This document shows, one piece after another, positions 38,401 to 51,252 of a stretch of DNA of 64,000 bases. Made by a program: the position numbers and the translations under genes. Within the stretch, counting starts at the first letter, position 1. The number at the start of each line of letters is the position of its first letter. Below the pieces are notes generated by a model. It was not told where the DNA came from, searched no databases, and saw only the letters and a list, made by a program, of their open reading frames with translations. The stretch lies in the NCBI GenBank assembly GCA_021464245.1, contig JADCRB010000101.1:248001-312000 (forward strand). Reading direction: 5' to 3'. This stretch comes from Carallia brachiata. Lineage: Eukaryota; Streptophyta; Magnoliopsida; Malpighiales; Rhizophoraceae.

Positions 38401-39642
38401 TTAAGAATCCAAATTTAGAACTCTTATCAAAGGCATCAGTAAATGGCGTCAGAAAAGGGACTAGCAGTGAAGGTGGAGAGGCAGCCAGCGTCAGCAGCCA
38501 AAAGCTGGATCAGAGCACGGAGCCTGGTGTTCCTGTCCCAGTAGCTAAGGCCATTGCAAGAAAGCAGCTATTGTGGCTGCAAGCGAAGCAGATTCTTCTG
38601 AAGCAAGCTTGACCAAAGAGCAGAAGTTAAAGGCTGAGCGACTGAAACGAGCAAAAATGTTTGCAGCCATGATAAAAAGTGGATCTGCACCTTTAAAAGC
38701 CGAGCCATTGGACGGGGAATCTGTTGATTTTCCTAAATCTGGTTTTTCTGGGCCAGGGGCTGAGATGATATATCTTCCAGCCAGGGAAAGAGAGGGCATC
38801 TCAGTTCCATCAGACACGAAAAATGCTGATAAGGTTGAGAAGTCTGATGGGAAAGAACCTGCTGATAGTTATAATGAAAGGCGGTCAAAGAGGAGATATC
38901 GCTCAAGATCGAATCGAGATGACGAAGGAGAAGACAAAGGAGGAGAAGAGGAAGAAGGAGAGCAGGAGGGGAGGAAGATAGGGATCGTAAGCATGGGAGG
39001 AAAAGGCGGCGAAACCGGGACAAGCATAAGCACAGAAGAAGACATTCTTTTTCCAAGGACAATTATTCTCCGGATAAGCGCAGGGATGATAGCATGTCTG
39101 ATGATCATCGCTCAAGATACCCGCATGAGCAAGATAGCTCTGCTGATGATAAGCATGGACACTCTAAAAGGAGGCATAAGAGTGATGACTCCGATGACGA
39201 GCATATGAACTCTCGACGTAGACGCAAACACCGTATATCATCCAATGACCGGGATAAGCACTCTCGACATAGGCACAAGCACGATGACTCTGATTATGAG
39301 GATCGACACTCTCGGGGCAGGTGCTGTGGCTCTGATAATGATGAGCATTGCCGTAAGCATGGTAAGTCCTCCAACAATGAACATCAGCATCTACTGAAAT
39401 CTGCTAAACAGAGGAAAACTGCTCGCATTGGAAGAGAAGATGACTTAGAGGAAGGGGAGATTCTTGCTAAATCAGATCAATCAAAAACGAGTGAGGGTGG
39501 CGGTGGCCCTAGTAGGGAAGCTTCGGTGGATTTGTTGAAATCATACCAAGATGTAAGGCCATCATCTCAACCCGCGGAAACCACAGAAGTTTCTGATGAA
39601 CTTAGAGCCAAAATCCGAGCCATGCTGATGCAAACCTTGTAA
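35450..39642 (+). CDS. SWAP/SURP domain splicing regulator (suppressor-of-white-apricot type)
   Basis: Four exons: 35450-35693, 36347-36502, 36960-37769, 38133-39642; about 907 aa if breaks are repaired. The N-terminus is a DRY-EERY-like domain (DWNSLAIDRYDVRHLL; DRERYLDL). Two SURP modules lie in exon 3: the first from PPTEKVHQIIARTATFVSKH with FGFLMPDNDLHPYFRFLV, the second from DLKRVVDKIVEFILRN with FSFLLPSNQYHPYYQRVL. Exon 4 has an Ala-rich stretch (DAAAAAAILQAATRGIKNPN), a KEQKLKAERLKRAKMFAAMI helix, and a long RS/RH/DD-rich tail ending LRAKIRAMLMQTL. Known family members act in pre-mRNA splice-site choice. Reading frame is broken near 36477, 38186, 38229, 38560 and 38969; conserved sequence resumes in another frame at each. 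The breaks fit short deletions (1 or 2 bases each) and the phases then close. Confidence 0.85.
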
Positions 39643-40083
39643 ACTTAATATAACAAAAATCTCTTGTTTTCTTGTAATAATAGCCATAAGTTTATTTCCT
39701 TATCAATTCCTTTGGTTTTGTAGTTGTTTACAGCGTATTCCAATTCCCATGCTTTAGCTTCAGAAAATCTCGTTATACTGGAAGAAGGTTTCGTGCTGCG
39801 AAATCATTTTTGTGGCCAGCATAGCTGAACGACTGCACTCGATTGATTACGCCGCATGGAAACCCCACTGCTCAGGCTCACTTCTAAAGAGCTGGAAGCA
39901 AGGGTGATATTATAATATATTTTCTGATGAAAATAGCATCTCTATAACATTTTGGGCACGTAGAAGAGCACGTTTTCATGATCCAAATATTCCAAGGAGA
40001 CTAGAGTTTTTTAATGTAAGGAAATCTCCTTAAGGCAACCTTATGAAAAAAAAAAAAAAAACAAACGAAACCTCTCCTTAAAG

Positions 40084-40205
40084 GGCATATTTGGTTCGGT
40101 ATCTCAATTGGAATTGTAACAAATGAATAGAAGTCATTCATTCTCATTCTCTAATATAAAAATAATGACTCAGACGTCACGAAATTTATCTACCAAACTT
40201 GCGTT
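40084..40205. mobile_element. Possible short MITE
   Basis: The left end GGCATATTTGGT resembles the reverse complement of the right end (CGCAAGTTTGGT) near 40205. No clear target duplication was found, so this is only a candidate. Confidence 0.25.
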
Positions 40206-43200
40206 TATGTGAAGTTGACTCCTGGATAATTCCTTTTCATAACAAAGTAGTGGTGTCCATCCAATTTATCATTGCTGAGGCACTCGTTGGTTAATTTATT
40301 TTTCGCTCCACAGATTTCAGATTTTCTAAAATGTTGACGGCAATTGCAAAAAAAATAAAAAAAAACGCTAATTTTGGCTAGTAACATGTGAAAACCTAGC
40401 TCTAAAATTATTGTTTTAAATATCAAATAAGAATGATACTATATAGACATATTTAATGAGATAAATGAGAATACAATTAATTAATAATATCTAACGATTT
40501 ATCTATTATTTTGTTTTTTAAATTTAATATATTTTTTATAATCTAATAAATTAAATTACTGTGTGTCTACCGTATTCTCGTTGTTGCATACGAAAAAATT
40601 TTTTATAATAAAACAAAGGTTTTGGTTAGTAAGGCAATTTTGTCTTTTCTGTCGTTTTGTGTGCATCTAGCAATTCCCATCTTCAACAATTTTTCTTACA
40701 TTATGGTCGAATTGGACCACAAAGCGTGTTTCTCAAGTCGATAAATATCCCAGTCGTAAGTCTGAAAAATGGTATTTGTCAAAAATTTTGATGGCGAGGA
40801 AAATGATAAAATACATATTAAAGTCCTCTCTACCATTCAATTATGCCTCTCTGATGGTGTTTTGCACCAAAAGACTGTAGTAACATTGTAGCAAAAATTA
40901 TGTTAGGAAAGCCTCACTTCTTTGGTTGGTAGAATGTGTACCTACCAAGTTTTGTATTGTTGAATTTTCTCATATCAATATATATATATAATCTTCGGTC
41001 CAGCTGTTATGGTTAGTTGGTCAAACTGGCTATTGACAATTTAGAGAAACTATGATATATGATTGAGATATCATCTCGTTGAAGGATGTTAAGCCAAGTT
41101 TGTTTTCCAAGGAGCTAATTGATAAGGAGCCTAGTGTTGGACTTGTTGTAGGTCATGTCAATATGCCTAATTGCCAGATACTTCTGGTTGACGGCCAGCT
41201 TTAATATAAAAAGTGATTGAGTTAGAAACCTTGATTAATTTAATCTTCTTTGGTGGGCCTATGAGTACCACTTCTGCTTTTTTATCTTGATTACCAAAAG
41301 AAATAGGCATATTGATTGCAGAAAGTTGACTTTTCGTTTATGTTTTTTTTTTTTTTGGGGCCTCTCCCTCCAAGGCGTTATTTTTTGATCATGAGATAGA
41401 TAATGTGTTGGCAATATATATATATGTAGTCATTTTATTTTTCAGCAGAGCTTAGAGTTATATGTATATCATAGATAATGTATGGATCAATCTCGTTTCA
41501 ATTAATGATCGATCGATCATCGATGCATTCTATGATGTGTAGTTTCTGGTTGCTTGTCATCCTTTCTTTTTCTTCCATCGTTTTCTCCTAAATCAGAAAG
41601 CTGTGTTTTTTTCCCCTTTTTTTTTGTCTCCGTATTTTGTAAAGCCAGCCAATGATATGGTACGTGAAGTTGTTCTTAGTAGAATCGATAATGAAAGCAG
41701 AAAACAGGCAAACCAAAATACCAAACAAAAACAATTTGTACAAAATGTATTTAGCTCTTAAATGCTGTGATCTTAGAGCAGAATCAGACTCGGCTAATGC
41801 TATATCTCGAATGTCTAATGAAGATTCGAGACCATAGAGGCTCAGAGAAATCGTTTTTGAAGATCAAGAAATTTCTACAGTCTATCAATATTTGTGTTTT
41901 CTTACATATTTGTGTTGCGGATGCTCTAGCCGAACAAACTGTTGTTAGGACTTCAGATTTTATTGCCTGCTTTCTCATGAGTATACGTAGTTCATGAACT
42001 GCCCATGGTATTCTGTACTTTAATAACCCGCTTTTTTTTTTTTTTTTTAAAAAAATTACAGACATTTACTTGTCAAGAAAAAAAAATGTATATTAGGACT
42101 TAACTAACATTGGTTTGTGATAAAAGTGGTGTTTTATTCTCTCCATCTCAGTTCATTCTGATGGTGTATTGCACTTGGTTTTTGCAAAATATGAAACCGA
42201 GAAGTTCTACGCGAAATGGGAAAGCCATGAGCAGCTAGCATTATCCAATTTTCACTTTGAAAGCATTGAAATACTTTTTATATTTTTTTGTTTTTCTACG
42301 TAATGATCTCTTTGGTTCTTTCTTTTGAAACCATATGAGTTAAGTTAAACGGAATTTGGATCTTGATAAAGTATTATGGAGTCGTTTTTGTAATTGTATT
42401 TTTATAACAAGACAAAAGATGTAGGGATTGTTGTTTGATCGGGGATGCATTGTATGACATACAGTTTGTTGTGACTTCTTGCCACTTTGTTCCCCCCCGC
42501 CCCAAAAAAAAAAGGGCTATTTTAATTTTATTTTTTTCTAGTATGATCTTGTTGTAAATTCATCTTGAATGAATATGATATATCAAGATTTTTTTTAACT
42601 ATGGTTTTCTCCTTCATTCAATGGCTGTGACGGCTGATTTCATATTTTAAACATGAAATATGTACTTAGTTCATAATAGAACACATTGTTGAGGGAAAAA
42701 AAATAATGTAACCAATTAACTACAATTAAATTGGGGATTAAGGATTTTTTTTTTGTTATAAAAATGAGAGAGTAAGAGTAGTACCTTACAAATCTTTTAA
42801 GGAGAATTGTACAACTTCACTGTATAGTAAACAAGTACAATCAAGAAGGGTTGGGGATTAAGTCTCTATTATTATTGTTGTAATTGTTCCACTACTATAA
42901 CAGGCAAATTGACTACACTATGAAAAATCCATGTGATTCAACACTTAACATTGGATTGTGCTGGGCCTGTCTATTTAGACCATTTCAGAACGTTCTGGCG
43001 GCATCTTGTGCATGCTTAATTTGAAAAAAATATGAAACTTCTACGGTCCACCAGAGAAGTGGGAAAAATATGAGCAACATAATTATCCAATTTCACTTTC
43101 AAAGCAAGAAAACGTCTTTTTTCTTCATGATGTTTCTGTAGGTAGGTTTGACAATTAATGCATGTTTTCTGCATGATTCGTATACTTCTATGAGTAAGTT

Positions 43201-44210
43201 TGCCCTATCCAATCTCAATAAGTTGTCATTGTAGAATCCAAAAAATGTGGGGTTATTTTTCAAAGTCTATTCCATCTTATCTTACAAGCATTCAACATAA
43301 CTATATCACCAATTTCTCCACATCTTGAGTTGGCACAAAGATTGCTACATGCCCTTTTTTTTTTTTCTTTTTTTCAAGAAAATGAAAAAGCTTACTCACA
43401 ATTTTGCTAAGAAAGATCACATTCACGAGAGGAAAAAACTTTGACTGCTTGTACCACTAGATCACAACATCCTTATTGATCGACTAATGAGGACCATGCT
43501 TGGTTGTAAATGACTAATATTGACATCTTTGGTTTAATTAATCAGTATACTTAATAATTACTTGGTAGGTGTCAAAGATTGTTGTGGAAAAAGAAAATAT
43601 GATGGGTAATAATATAGTTCCATGCTAAAATTTATACTAAAAACTTTTTGCCAAATAATGTAATACATTGTTAAAAAAAAAAACATAGTGTTGCATTTTC
43701 ATCATCGATCTTGTGTTTTATCGATGCGCCTTCCAATTTTAGTCAATGAAATTATCATAGGTGCAATGAACATCGTATGTCCGGGAAGAGTTATTGTCTA
43801 TCATTGTCGTCTACGGTAGAATCAGTCAAGGGCTGAGAGGAGTTGGTTCACCCTGTTGCGGATGTAAGCAGTGCGAGTTCACTTATTTTCAACTCATGAG
43901 CTTAGTAGACTACGATGCAGCGTCAGATTAAAGCAACCAAATATTGATTAATTAATTAATTAATTTCTGTCTCTTATTTGCCTCCAAATTCAATGTTTTG
44001 ATATTGTACGTTATGGTTCCCTTAATTTGTTCTATTATACAGGACATAGATTTTGAAAAATTGGGTCCTATCTATATTTCTGTTTCCTCCCGTGTCAATG
44101 CTACGACGTTCCTACTTTGCCGGAGAATGGAAGAAAGCCAACGTTACTTGTTGAAAATTTCAAAAACAGAAATACTTGGTGGCAATATAGGGAGAACAAC
44201 ACGGCTATTG

Positions 44211-44268
<58 letters not shown>
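44211..44268. repeat. Poly(A) followed by (TA)n microsatellite
   Basis: About 28 A residues followed by about 15 TA units. The A-run could be the tail of a retroposon, but no element body was recognised upstream. Confidence 0.9.
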
Positions 44269-44271
<3 letters not shown>

Positions 44272-46934
44272 TAGACTACGTGTTTTCAATACATCTCTTA
44301 TTATATTATTGTGTAGTCAAGTCATTTATAAAATTATGCTCCTCATACCAAAAAAAAAAAACAGAGAGAGAGAAAAAATATCAATCGCTTGACTTTAGGG
44401 GTCACAATTATTTAAACATTCATCAATGCCGGCTCTTGTGTTCAACGATAGAAACTACATAAACATGAAGCCAAAGCATTGACTTATGTTCACGATCCTG
44501 AAATTATTAAACTGAAGATTTTAGTTAAAAAATGGAACCAATATTTGGTTAATTGAATGGTTAATTGAAATTTTGTTCGGTTTTGTTGGTCACTATTAAT
44601 AACTTTCTAATAATGCTTCTAATAAGTTGAAATTGCATTTATTGAAATAGTCGTTACGAACAAAACCTCATAGAGGCAATAATCCAGCCTCACGACATCA
44701 ACCCAACACGCTAGACAACACCTCAACAAAGGAATCCAAGAACAAAAAGCCAAAAAAAAAAAAAAGAGAGGCCAACAAAACCACAGCAACACTGAAGATC
44801 ACCAGACGTGAAAGACCAAATAGCAGCTTGTTTGTTCCATATTTTTAGCAGAATTGATTGAGATGCTTTGTTAAGATATGTCGATCTATAACAGCACACA
44901 AAGCAATTCATTACACTTAGTAACAGAAACCACCAAGAACAAGACCTTAATTTTTTAGTATTGTTAAAATAAAAAAGATTATATAATAACATAGTACTTC
45001 CATTAATCACGATTTTTTAAAATTATAAACCGTAATTGAATAAAAAAATGGTTTGCATCAGGTTAATAGAACTACAAGAATATTAATACAAATTTACTGC
45101 TAATTAAGAAAATCTAATTAATATCGTGTAACTCAGCCGTACGAAACTAAACTAATAGATTTATAAGTTAGCTTTCATATGTGCCTAAAAAGGATCAAAT
45201 TAGCCTTCTTTGACGAAAATGACTTGACTCTCTCTCTCTCTCTCTCTCTCTGTTTTTTCCAGTGCGCAATTCCACATATTTGTGCAAGCTACGCCCCAAA
45301 AATCATTGAACAAATTAAGCCTCTAATTAAATCCAAGTTTGCTAATCTCTTCTTTTGGTCTTAGCTTTGACATCAACAAAATGTTAGTAATGATAAGCCG
45401 ACGACTGAATATTGCATTCTTTTGACTTTTTCACATTCAATGTGACTCGCACTATTAAACAGTCAAAAAGAGAGTAATAAAATGGGATGTACGATGGGTA
45501 ATTAAGTTATGTTAAATGATTCCTTTTCTTTAACTTATTAATAATTGTTCTTTTTTAAGATTTTTTTTTTCCGTTAAGATGTCTGTTAAATCGTGAGTTA
45601 TATAATGAGAGAACTCTCTCTATTCTTACAAACGTCACTCTCTTCTCAGAATTAGAATCTAAGACCTTGAAAATGAAATTATTAAGTTTTAATTACTCCG
45701 GTGTTTCTAAAAGAATTTTTTTTTACATACTTTACATTTTTTGACATGGTTTTCATATAATTTATGTGAGCAGGACTGAGCGTTAGATTTGTTTTTTTTT
45801 AAAATAGTGATTCCATTTTTTTTGTCATAGAAAATGGAAAATCAGGGATGACCTCCAACGATCCTACCAGAAAAGATTGTGTTAATTACACTAGATAGGA
45901 TTTTTTTATTTTTCATAAACCTGCGATTTGTAATTGACAGTTTTGTTTCAAAAGCAATTCCCTATATTTCAACTGATTGATAAGCGTTTTTCCAAGAGTA
46001 ATTTGCGATGTTTTGAAATATATGTTAATTGATGTTAGCTAGAGATTCAGATAACTTTTTTACCATTAAAAACGCGTTTTAGACAAGTGATCGCTAGCAT
46101 GGGCATGGGCGCAACCCAACTTATATGCAAATTGTGCTTTGGAAAAAAGTTAAGATTTTAGTGACATAGAACTCGCAGAGAGTTAAGTAAGTTGCTGTAA
46201 GTATACGTACTTGTCCATAAGTAGTAGTAACATGGGTTTTAATTATAAAGTCTTTTTCCTTTTTGGTATTACAAACGTAGTACTAAAACTTCCAGATATA
46301 AAAAGTTTGAAGACTAATTAAAGTGTAAGTGTGAAATATAATTTCGAGAACATTGTGAAAATTTCTTTTTAATAAAAAAAATATGTAGACGTTAAATGAA
46401 AGGAGTACTACAAATCAAATCACGGAGAGGAAATATTGCTTGAATTCAAACTTTATGAAACCAAGCCGATTTTTCCTTCAAATCTTGGGAATATATTTTT
46501 GAAATTTCTTGCAAAAATTATTTGGGAATCTACAAAACAAATTACACGTACTAATTTGTTATTCATCAGTGAAAGGACAATTTCATAACTCGAAGTGGTG
46601 CAATTTATAAAGTTTTTTTTGTCATGTATCTTAACGTTACACAGGGGAGAACAAATTTTATGCTATTTTAACAAAGATCACCAATTATTTTTAAAATTAT
46701 GTAAAGTTATACGTATGTTTAATTCTACCGAATACTCTAACGAAAATTTAAACCTATGACTTTTGTAATACAAACAAATCCTCTAGTAATTAGAACAAAA
46801 CAAGTGTATGGTGGTTTTTAACGTTTGATTCTTGTTCACGTGGAAGTTAACTTAAAAATATATATTTTTAGAACAAAGAAAGGAATACAGAGCAACCAAA
46901 CTTATCGTAACAAATATACATATTGACAAACACG

Positions 46935-46972
46935 TTGACTTCTCTGTATATCATACAAAAGACATATTGACT
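46935..46972 (+). promoter_or_regulatory. Pair of W-box elements upstream of the WRKY gene
   Basis: TTGACT at 46935-46940 and 46967-46972, with a further TTGACA just upstream at 46923. W-boxes (TTGAC[CT]) are WRKY-binding sites. They lie about 0.9 kb upstream of the WRKY start, so auto- or cross-regulation is possible but inferred. Confidence 0.35.
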
Positions 46973-47804
46973 TTTCTTATGTTAATGATAGTATCATTAA
47001 AGGGCCTCAATGAAAGAAGGAAAAATATTGTTGTCCGAGAAAGTTGTTTTCCAAGAAGAATTTTTCAAAATATAACTGTTTGAAAATATTTTATAATTTA
47101 ATAAATTTATTGTACAACGAAAATAATAGTAATTTTTTTAATCATACTTATAATTCATATCGTTATACAATGAATTATGAATTATATTTAAAAATTTTCT
47201 AATAAGTTTTCTCTAATTATATAATAGTTCTTATAAAAAAATTTGAACGAGAAAAAAGAAAGGGATTTGAGCAAGATCTACAATGAAAATTTGTCAGACA
47301 AATATAATTATATATAAAAGATTTTTTTTCGAGCAAATTATATAAAGATAAATCAAGGGCATGTTTTGGTTCCATCTCTCTCGTCAAGCATTGCACATAT
47401 AAGCCACCGGTCTAATTGACGCATTACCTTACCTCATCCCACAAAGCCTTCAGTCCAATCATTCCAAATTCTTGCACTAAAAATCATCACCCCTTTCACA
47501 TTTGGAAGAAAAAAATAAGTATTTGGAACATTTTTTATTTAATTTTTGTCTAATTAATGCCCTAAAACATAATAAATTTTTATTTTTTCACTATATTGAT
47601 ATTTTGTAATATAATAACACAAGTGATAAAATTTTTTTCACGTTTTATTAATATGATTATAAAAACAAAGATTCATTGCACTTGAATGTATTAATTAGAC
47701 AAAAATTTTCAAACACGTATCCGTAAGGTGTAACCTTCACATTTAGTCCAAGTTCTTAAACCCTTCCTAAGGCCGAGTACATTGCACCTATTAAACAAGA
47801 CATC

Positions 47805-47805
47805 G

Positions 47806-47841
<36 letters not shown>

Positions 47842-47844
47842 CCT
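47805..47844. repeat. (TC)n tract in the WRKY 5' leader
   Basis: An almost pure TC run of about 15 units with two interruptions, ending about 30 bases before the ATG at 47871. It is pyrimidine-rich on the coding strand. Confidence 0.9.
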
Positions 47845-47870
47845 CTGGAGCGCTGTTCATATCACCAGGG

Positions 47871-50800
47871 ATGGATCCATTTGGTGATGGGGTTCTCAAA
47901 TGCAGCGTTGAACAACATGATCCTTTGGACATTTTCAAAGGAAAAAAAGTGGTAGTTGAAACGGATTTCTTTACGAAAAATGGGAAAGAAAAATTTCCGT
48001 CCGAAGATATCAAGAGAGATCGCACAGAAGACATCGGGGTGCTGCAAAACAATGAACAAAGTTTTAGTGTAAGCGAAGCATACAACTGATATTAATAAGT
48101 TATTTATTTCCACTAAATCCCTTGTTATTTTTCTCTTCTGCTTTAACAACTTAATCTTATTTATTTTTCAATCATAGACTGGCTTAAATCTTCTTACTAC
48201 GACCACGGCGGCTAGCGATAAATCGATACTTTTTGACGACACAACTTCTCAAGGACGCAGGGGAAAGAGGGAAGAGGTACATATTATCATGTATCATATT
48301 TGATGAAATTGATTAGTTAAGTTTATTTGTTCAGATATATATATATATAAACCCTTTTGCAGGTTAATCACTGTGAGAGTTTTGTGCAATGAAACAATTT
48401 TTATATATAATTTTCTTGTCGTGCAGTTGGCAGCTCTGCAGGATGAATTGCACCGAATGAATGTAGAAAATGAGCATTTGAGAGGCCTGCTTAGTCAAAT
48501 GAAGGAAGACTATTATGCCTTACAGACGCATCTTGTTTCATTCATTCAACGCCAACAAAATCAACGGCCTATATTTGACTCATCAACTGATAGTAAATTG
48601 GTACTTAATTTAATGCACGGTATCTTCATAATCATACTAGCAAGTTTCCATTTTTTTTTTTTTTCTAAATATAATTGCAATCACACCAAATTATCACACA
48701 AAAAAAAAAAAGGTTGTGATCAAAAACTTTAATGGTTTAGATGAAGGATAAGAGTCAAATTGAGGAAGCCTATATGGAAAGGCAGTTCATGGATCTTAAT
48801 AACTTGGTGAACAATGGCAAAATGGACGATCATTCAGAGTCAAAATCTGAGGAAGAAAGATCTCAGGCACTTTGCATTTCTCCTAGTAACATAGTAGAGT
48901 CCATGGATTATCACAGTAATGGGTCACCAAAGGTCTGTGGAAAAGTTCCATTAGATCACAGAAAAGGGAGTGCTGGCCCTGCTGATCATGATAGTGGGGA
49001 TAGTGGCAGAAAGGGAAGAGATTGTGAGAGCTCAGAGCAACGATTTCATGAGTGGATTCCAAACAAAATTCCCAAGTTCAATGCTTCAAAAGATAGTGTT
49101 GATGAAATACAAAAGATGCATATTAAGTCCATGGTTAGAAAAGCTCGTGTTCAAGTAAAATCTCGATCAGATGCTGCCATGCCCATGGTGAGTGTGATAT
49201 ATGGCCTTTTGAATTACTTCGTACAAGAAACAAATTAATCTTTTTTTTTTTTTGATAAGTGAAGATTAGCATATATAAGTATAATGTAGGCATATACAAG
49301 TGTGCTTGTTTTCCTTCCAATAGTCTAGTCGCTCAGATACATGCTCTTGGTTTATGATTTGTGTCATTAAGACAATAGGGGAGTTGCACATTAGGTGAAT
49401 CAAAAATTTAAGGAAATTGTTACAATTAATTGAAAGAATGATTTGAGCGTGATTTGATCTCAAGTTCTCTCGATTATATGAAGGCTTTTAAAATCACGCT
49501 AAGAAATCATTCAATCTCCAAAAATTTGAAGTATTAAGTAAGTCCCAAAAATGGATCACAAGTTAAGCTCTAACAATTTCAAGGAAGTGACACATACCTT
49601 CTGAAAGCCAAAAATTGAAGTTGCATGCATTCACAAGATATATGTTCCTTTTTTTTTTTTTTTTGAGTGAAAGATGTATGTTCCTTAATTACGTATGGTT
49701 GACTTGCTTACAGCTTTTTCTAATTATAGAAAGATTTGTCAAACAGGCTGTCAGAAGTCATTTTTGCTATTCCTTTTTTCCTAGGAATTGCTTTTCAATC
49801 ATCTCTATTAGCTAATGTATACCTGTTATATAGGCCAGCACCCGAAAATCAAACAACATATATATAATTAAGGACAAAATTAAAGCTGTAACTGATCGAA
49901 TCAAAGTATGTTGCAGATTTTTGATGGATGTCAATGGAGAAAGTACGGTCAGAAGTTGGCTAAAGGGAACCCGTTCCCTCGAGCATACTTTCGTTGCACC
50001 ATGTCAGCCAGTTGCCCAGTTCGTAAACAGGTACACTTACATTATCATAAATATTTATTCGAGTGCTCAATGTAGTGAGATCTTAACAAACTATATAATT
50101 TAACTACTAGGTATAGCCTAGAGAATAGTAAGTCATGAGTGGGCAAATTTAGACCTTACTCGTAAATAAATTTCCTAATCCCAATAATCCAACTAAAGCA
50201 AAGAAAAATTAAACTTAACTCTATAATGTGGTGAAGTGGTTATCTTTTAAGATGACCTACACTCTTTGTGGAGAAAGTTGCATGCCTATCTTGTGCTTTG
50301 GCCTGAAAGCATAGTAACATATATATAGTCCAATGGTCAAATTTCTCAATCACTAGCAATTGAGTAGTCTAGTCTTTTAACGAGTTTCTCACACAATTGA
50401 CTGCATTTTTACCTTACCTTTTTTCTCACAAAAGGATAAATAACCTCTACATCATAATAAAATAACTTTACCATTATATTAAACTGTCTTACACTTAACA
50501 GTTACACTTACAAACTCTACACCAACTAACCCAAAAAAAAAAAAAAAAAGGATAATTCCCAAGTAATTGATTAAGCAAAAATAATCCAGTAATACCATAT
50601 GCAGGTGCAAAGGTGTGCAGAGGATAGAACCATCATCATGTCAACTTACGAGGGTTATCACAATCATGCCCTTCCTCCAGCTGCAGTGGCAATGGCGTCC
50701 ACCACATCGGCGGCCGTATCCATGCTGCTTTCAGGGCCAATGTCGAGTGCAGACATGCTAATCAGCTCAAATTTATTCCCAAACAACACGACATCTTGTC

Positions 50801-51252
50801 CAGAGACATTTGCCACACTCTCAGCTTCTAACCCATTTCCCACCATAACATTGGATCTCACTCACAGTAGTATTAATCCCACTTGCAATCCTTCACAGCA
50901 ACAAAGATCTCAAGGGCATTTTCCGGTCTCCGATCCAAACTTCCCTCACGGAGCTGTGGCATTGGATCCCAATGTTTCCGGGCAGGGCGCCCTAAGCATC
51001 TTGTCCAAAAATTATTCAAGTCTTGTTCAGCAAATTGACGTGCCTCAATCGTCACCAAACTATATACAGACACATCCATTGGCGGCAGACATGGATAATG
51101 CAGCGGCTTCTACAATTACTTTAGACCCTAACTTCAGCAAGAATTTAGCTACGGCAATTGCTTCAATCATTGGCAATGTTCATACAGAAAATAATATTGG
51201 TAATGATAGCCTTACCATGGGGAACACTATTGAGAACAACAATAATACATGA
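47871..51252 (+). CDS. Group IIb WRKY transcription factor
   Basis: Six exons, all phase 0: 47871-48068, 48178-48276, 48427-48600, 48741-49187, 49917-50030, 50605-51252; 559 aa. Seen: TGLNLLT in exon 2; a leucine-zipper-like coiled coil ([20 protein letters not shown], residues ~100-135); the WRKY domain with WRKYGQK at 313-319; zinc ligands Cys333, Cys339, His363 and His365 (C-X5-C-X23-H-X-H); and the intron splitting KQ|VQRC, the position typical of groups IIa/IIb. After the domain comes [16 protein letters not shown], a IIb signature (WRKY6/31/42 relatives). Such factors bind W-boxes in the nucleus and often act in defence, senescence or phosphate responses; the target here is unknown. Two usually conserved positions differ: [10 protein letters not shown] instead of NPCPRAYYRC. 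Confidence 0.93.
49500..49580. repeat. Diverged fragment of the 220-bp dispersed repeat, in a WRKY intron
   Basis: CCAAAAATGGATCACAAGTTAAGCTCTAACA-type sequence resembles the start of the tandem units at 26.6-27.1 kb. It lies in the intron 49188-49916. Confidence 0.4.

Larger units (their letters stand above)
39643..47870. other. 8.2-kb gene-poor region upstream of the WRKY gene
   Basis: No convincing gene. It contains a possible small MITE (40084-40205), a perfect 16-bp palindrome ATGATCGATCGATCAT (41507-41522), degenerate repeats about 840-900 bp apart (42150-42300 against 43000-43120), an A-run plus TA microsatellite (44211-44268), a TC tract (45229-45253) and W-box-like sites (46935-46972). 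All ORFs seen are short and biased by low-complexity sequence. Confidence 0.55.

Noticed and set aside
41507..41522. Perfect palindrome ATGATCGATCGATCAT
   Set aside because: It is short and isolated in AT-rich DNA with no gene or repeat partner, so probably chance.
41767..41997. ORF containing VADALAEQTVV, reminiscent of an RNase H tail
   Set aside because: Only about ten residues resemble the family and nothing upstream supports a reverse transcriptase.
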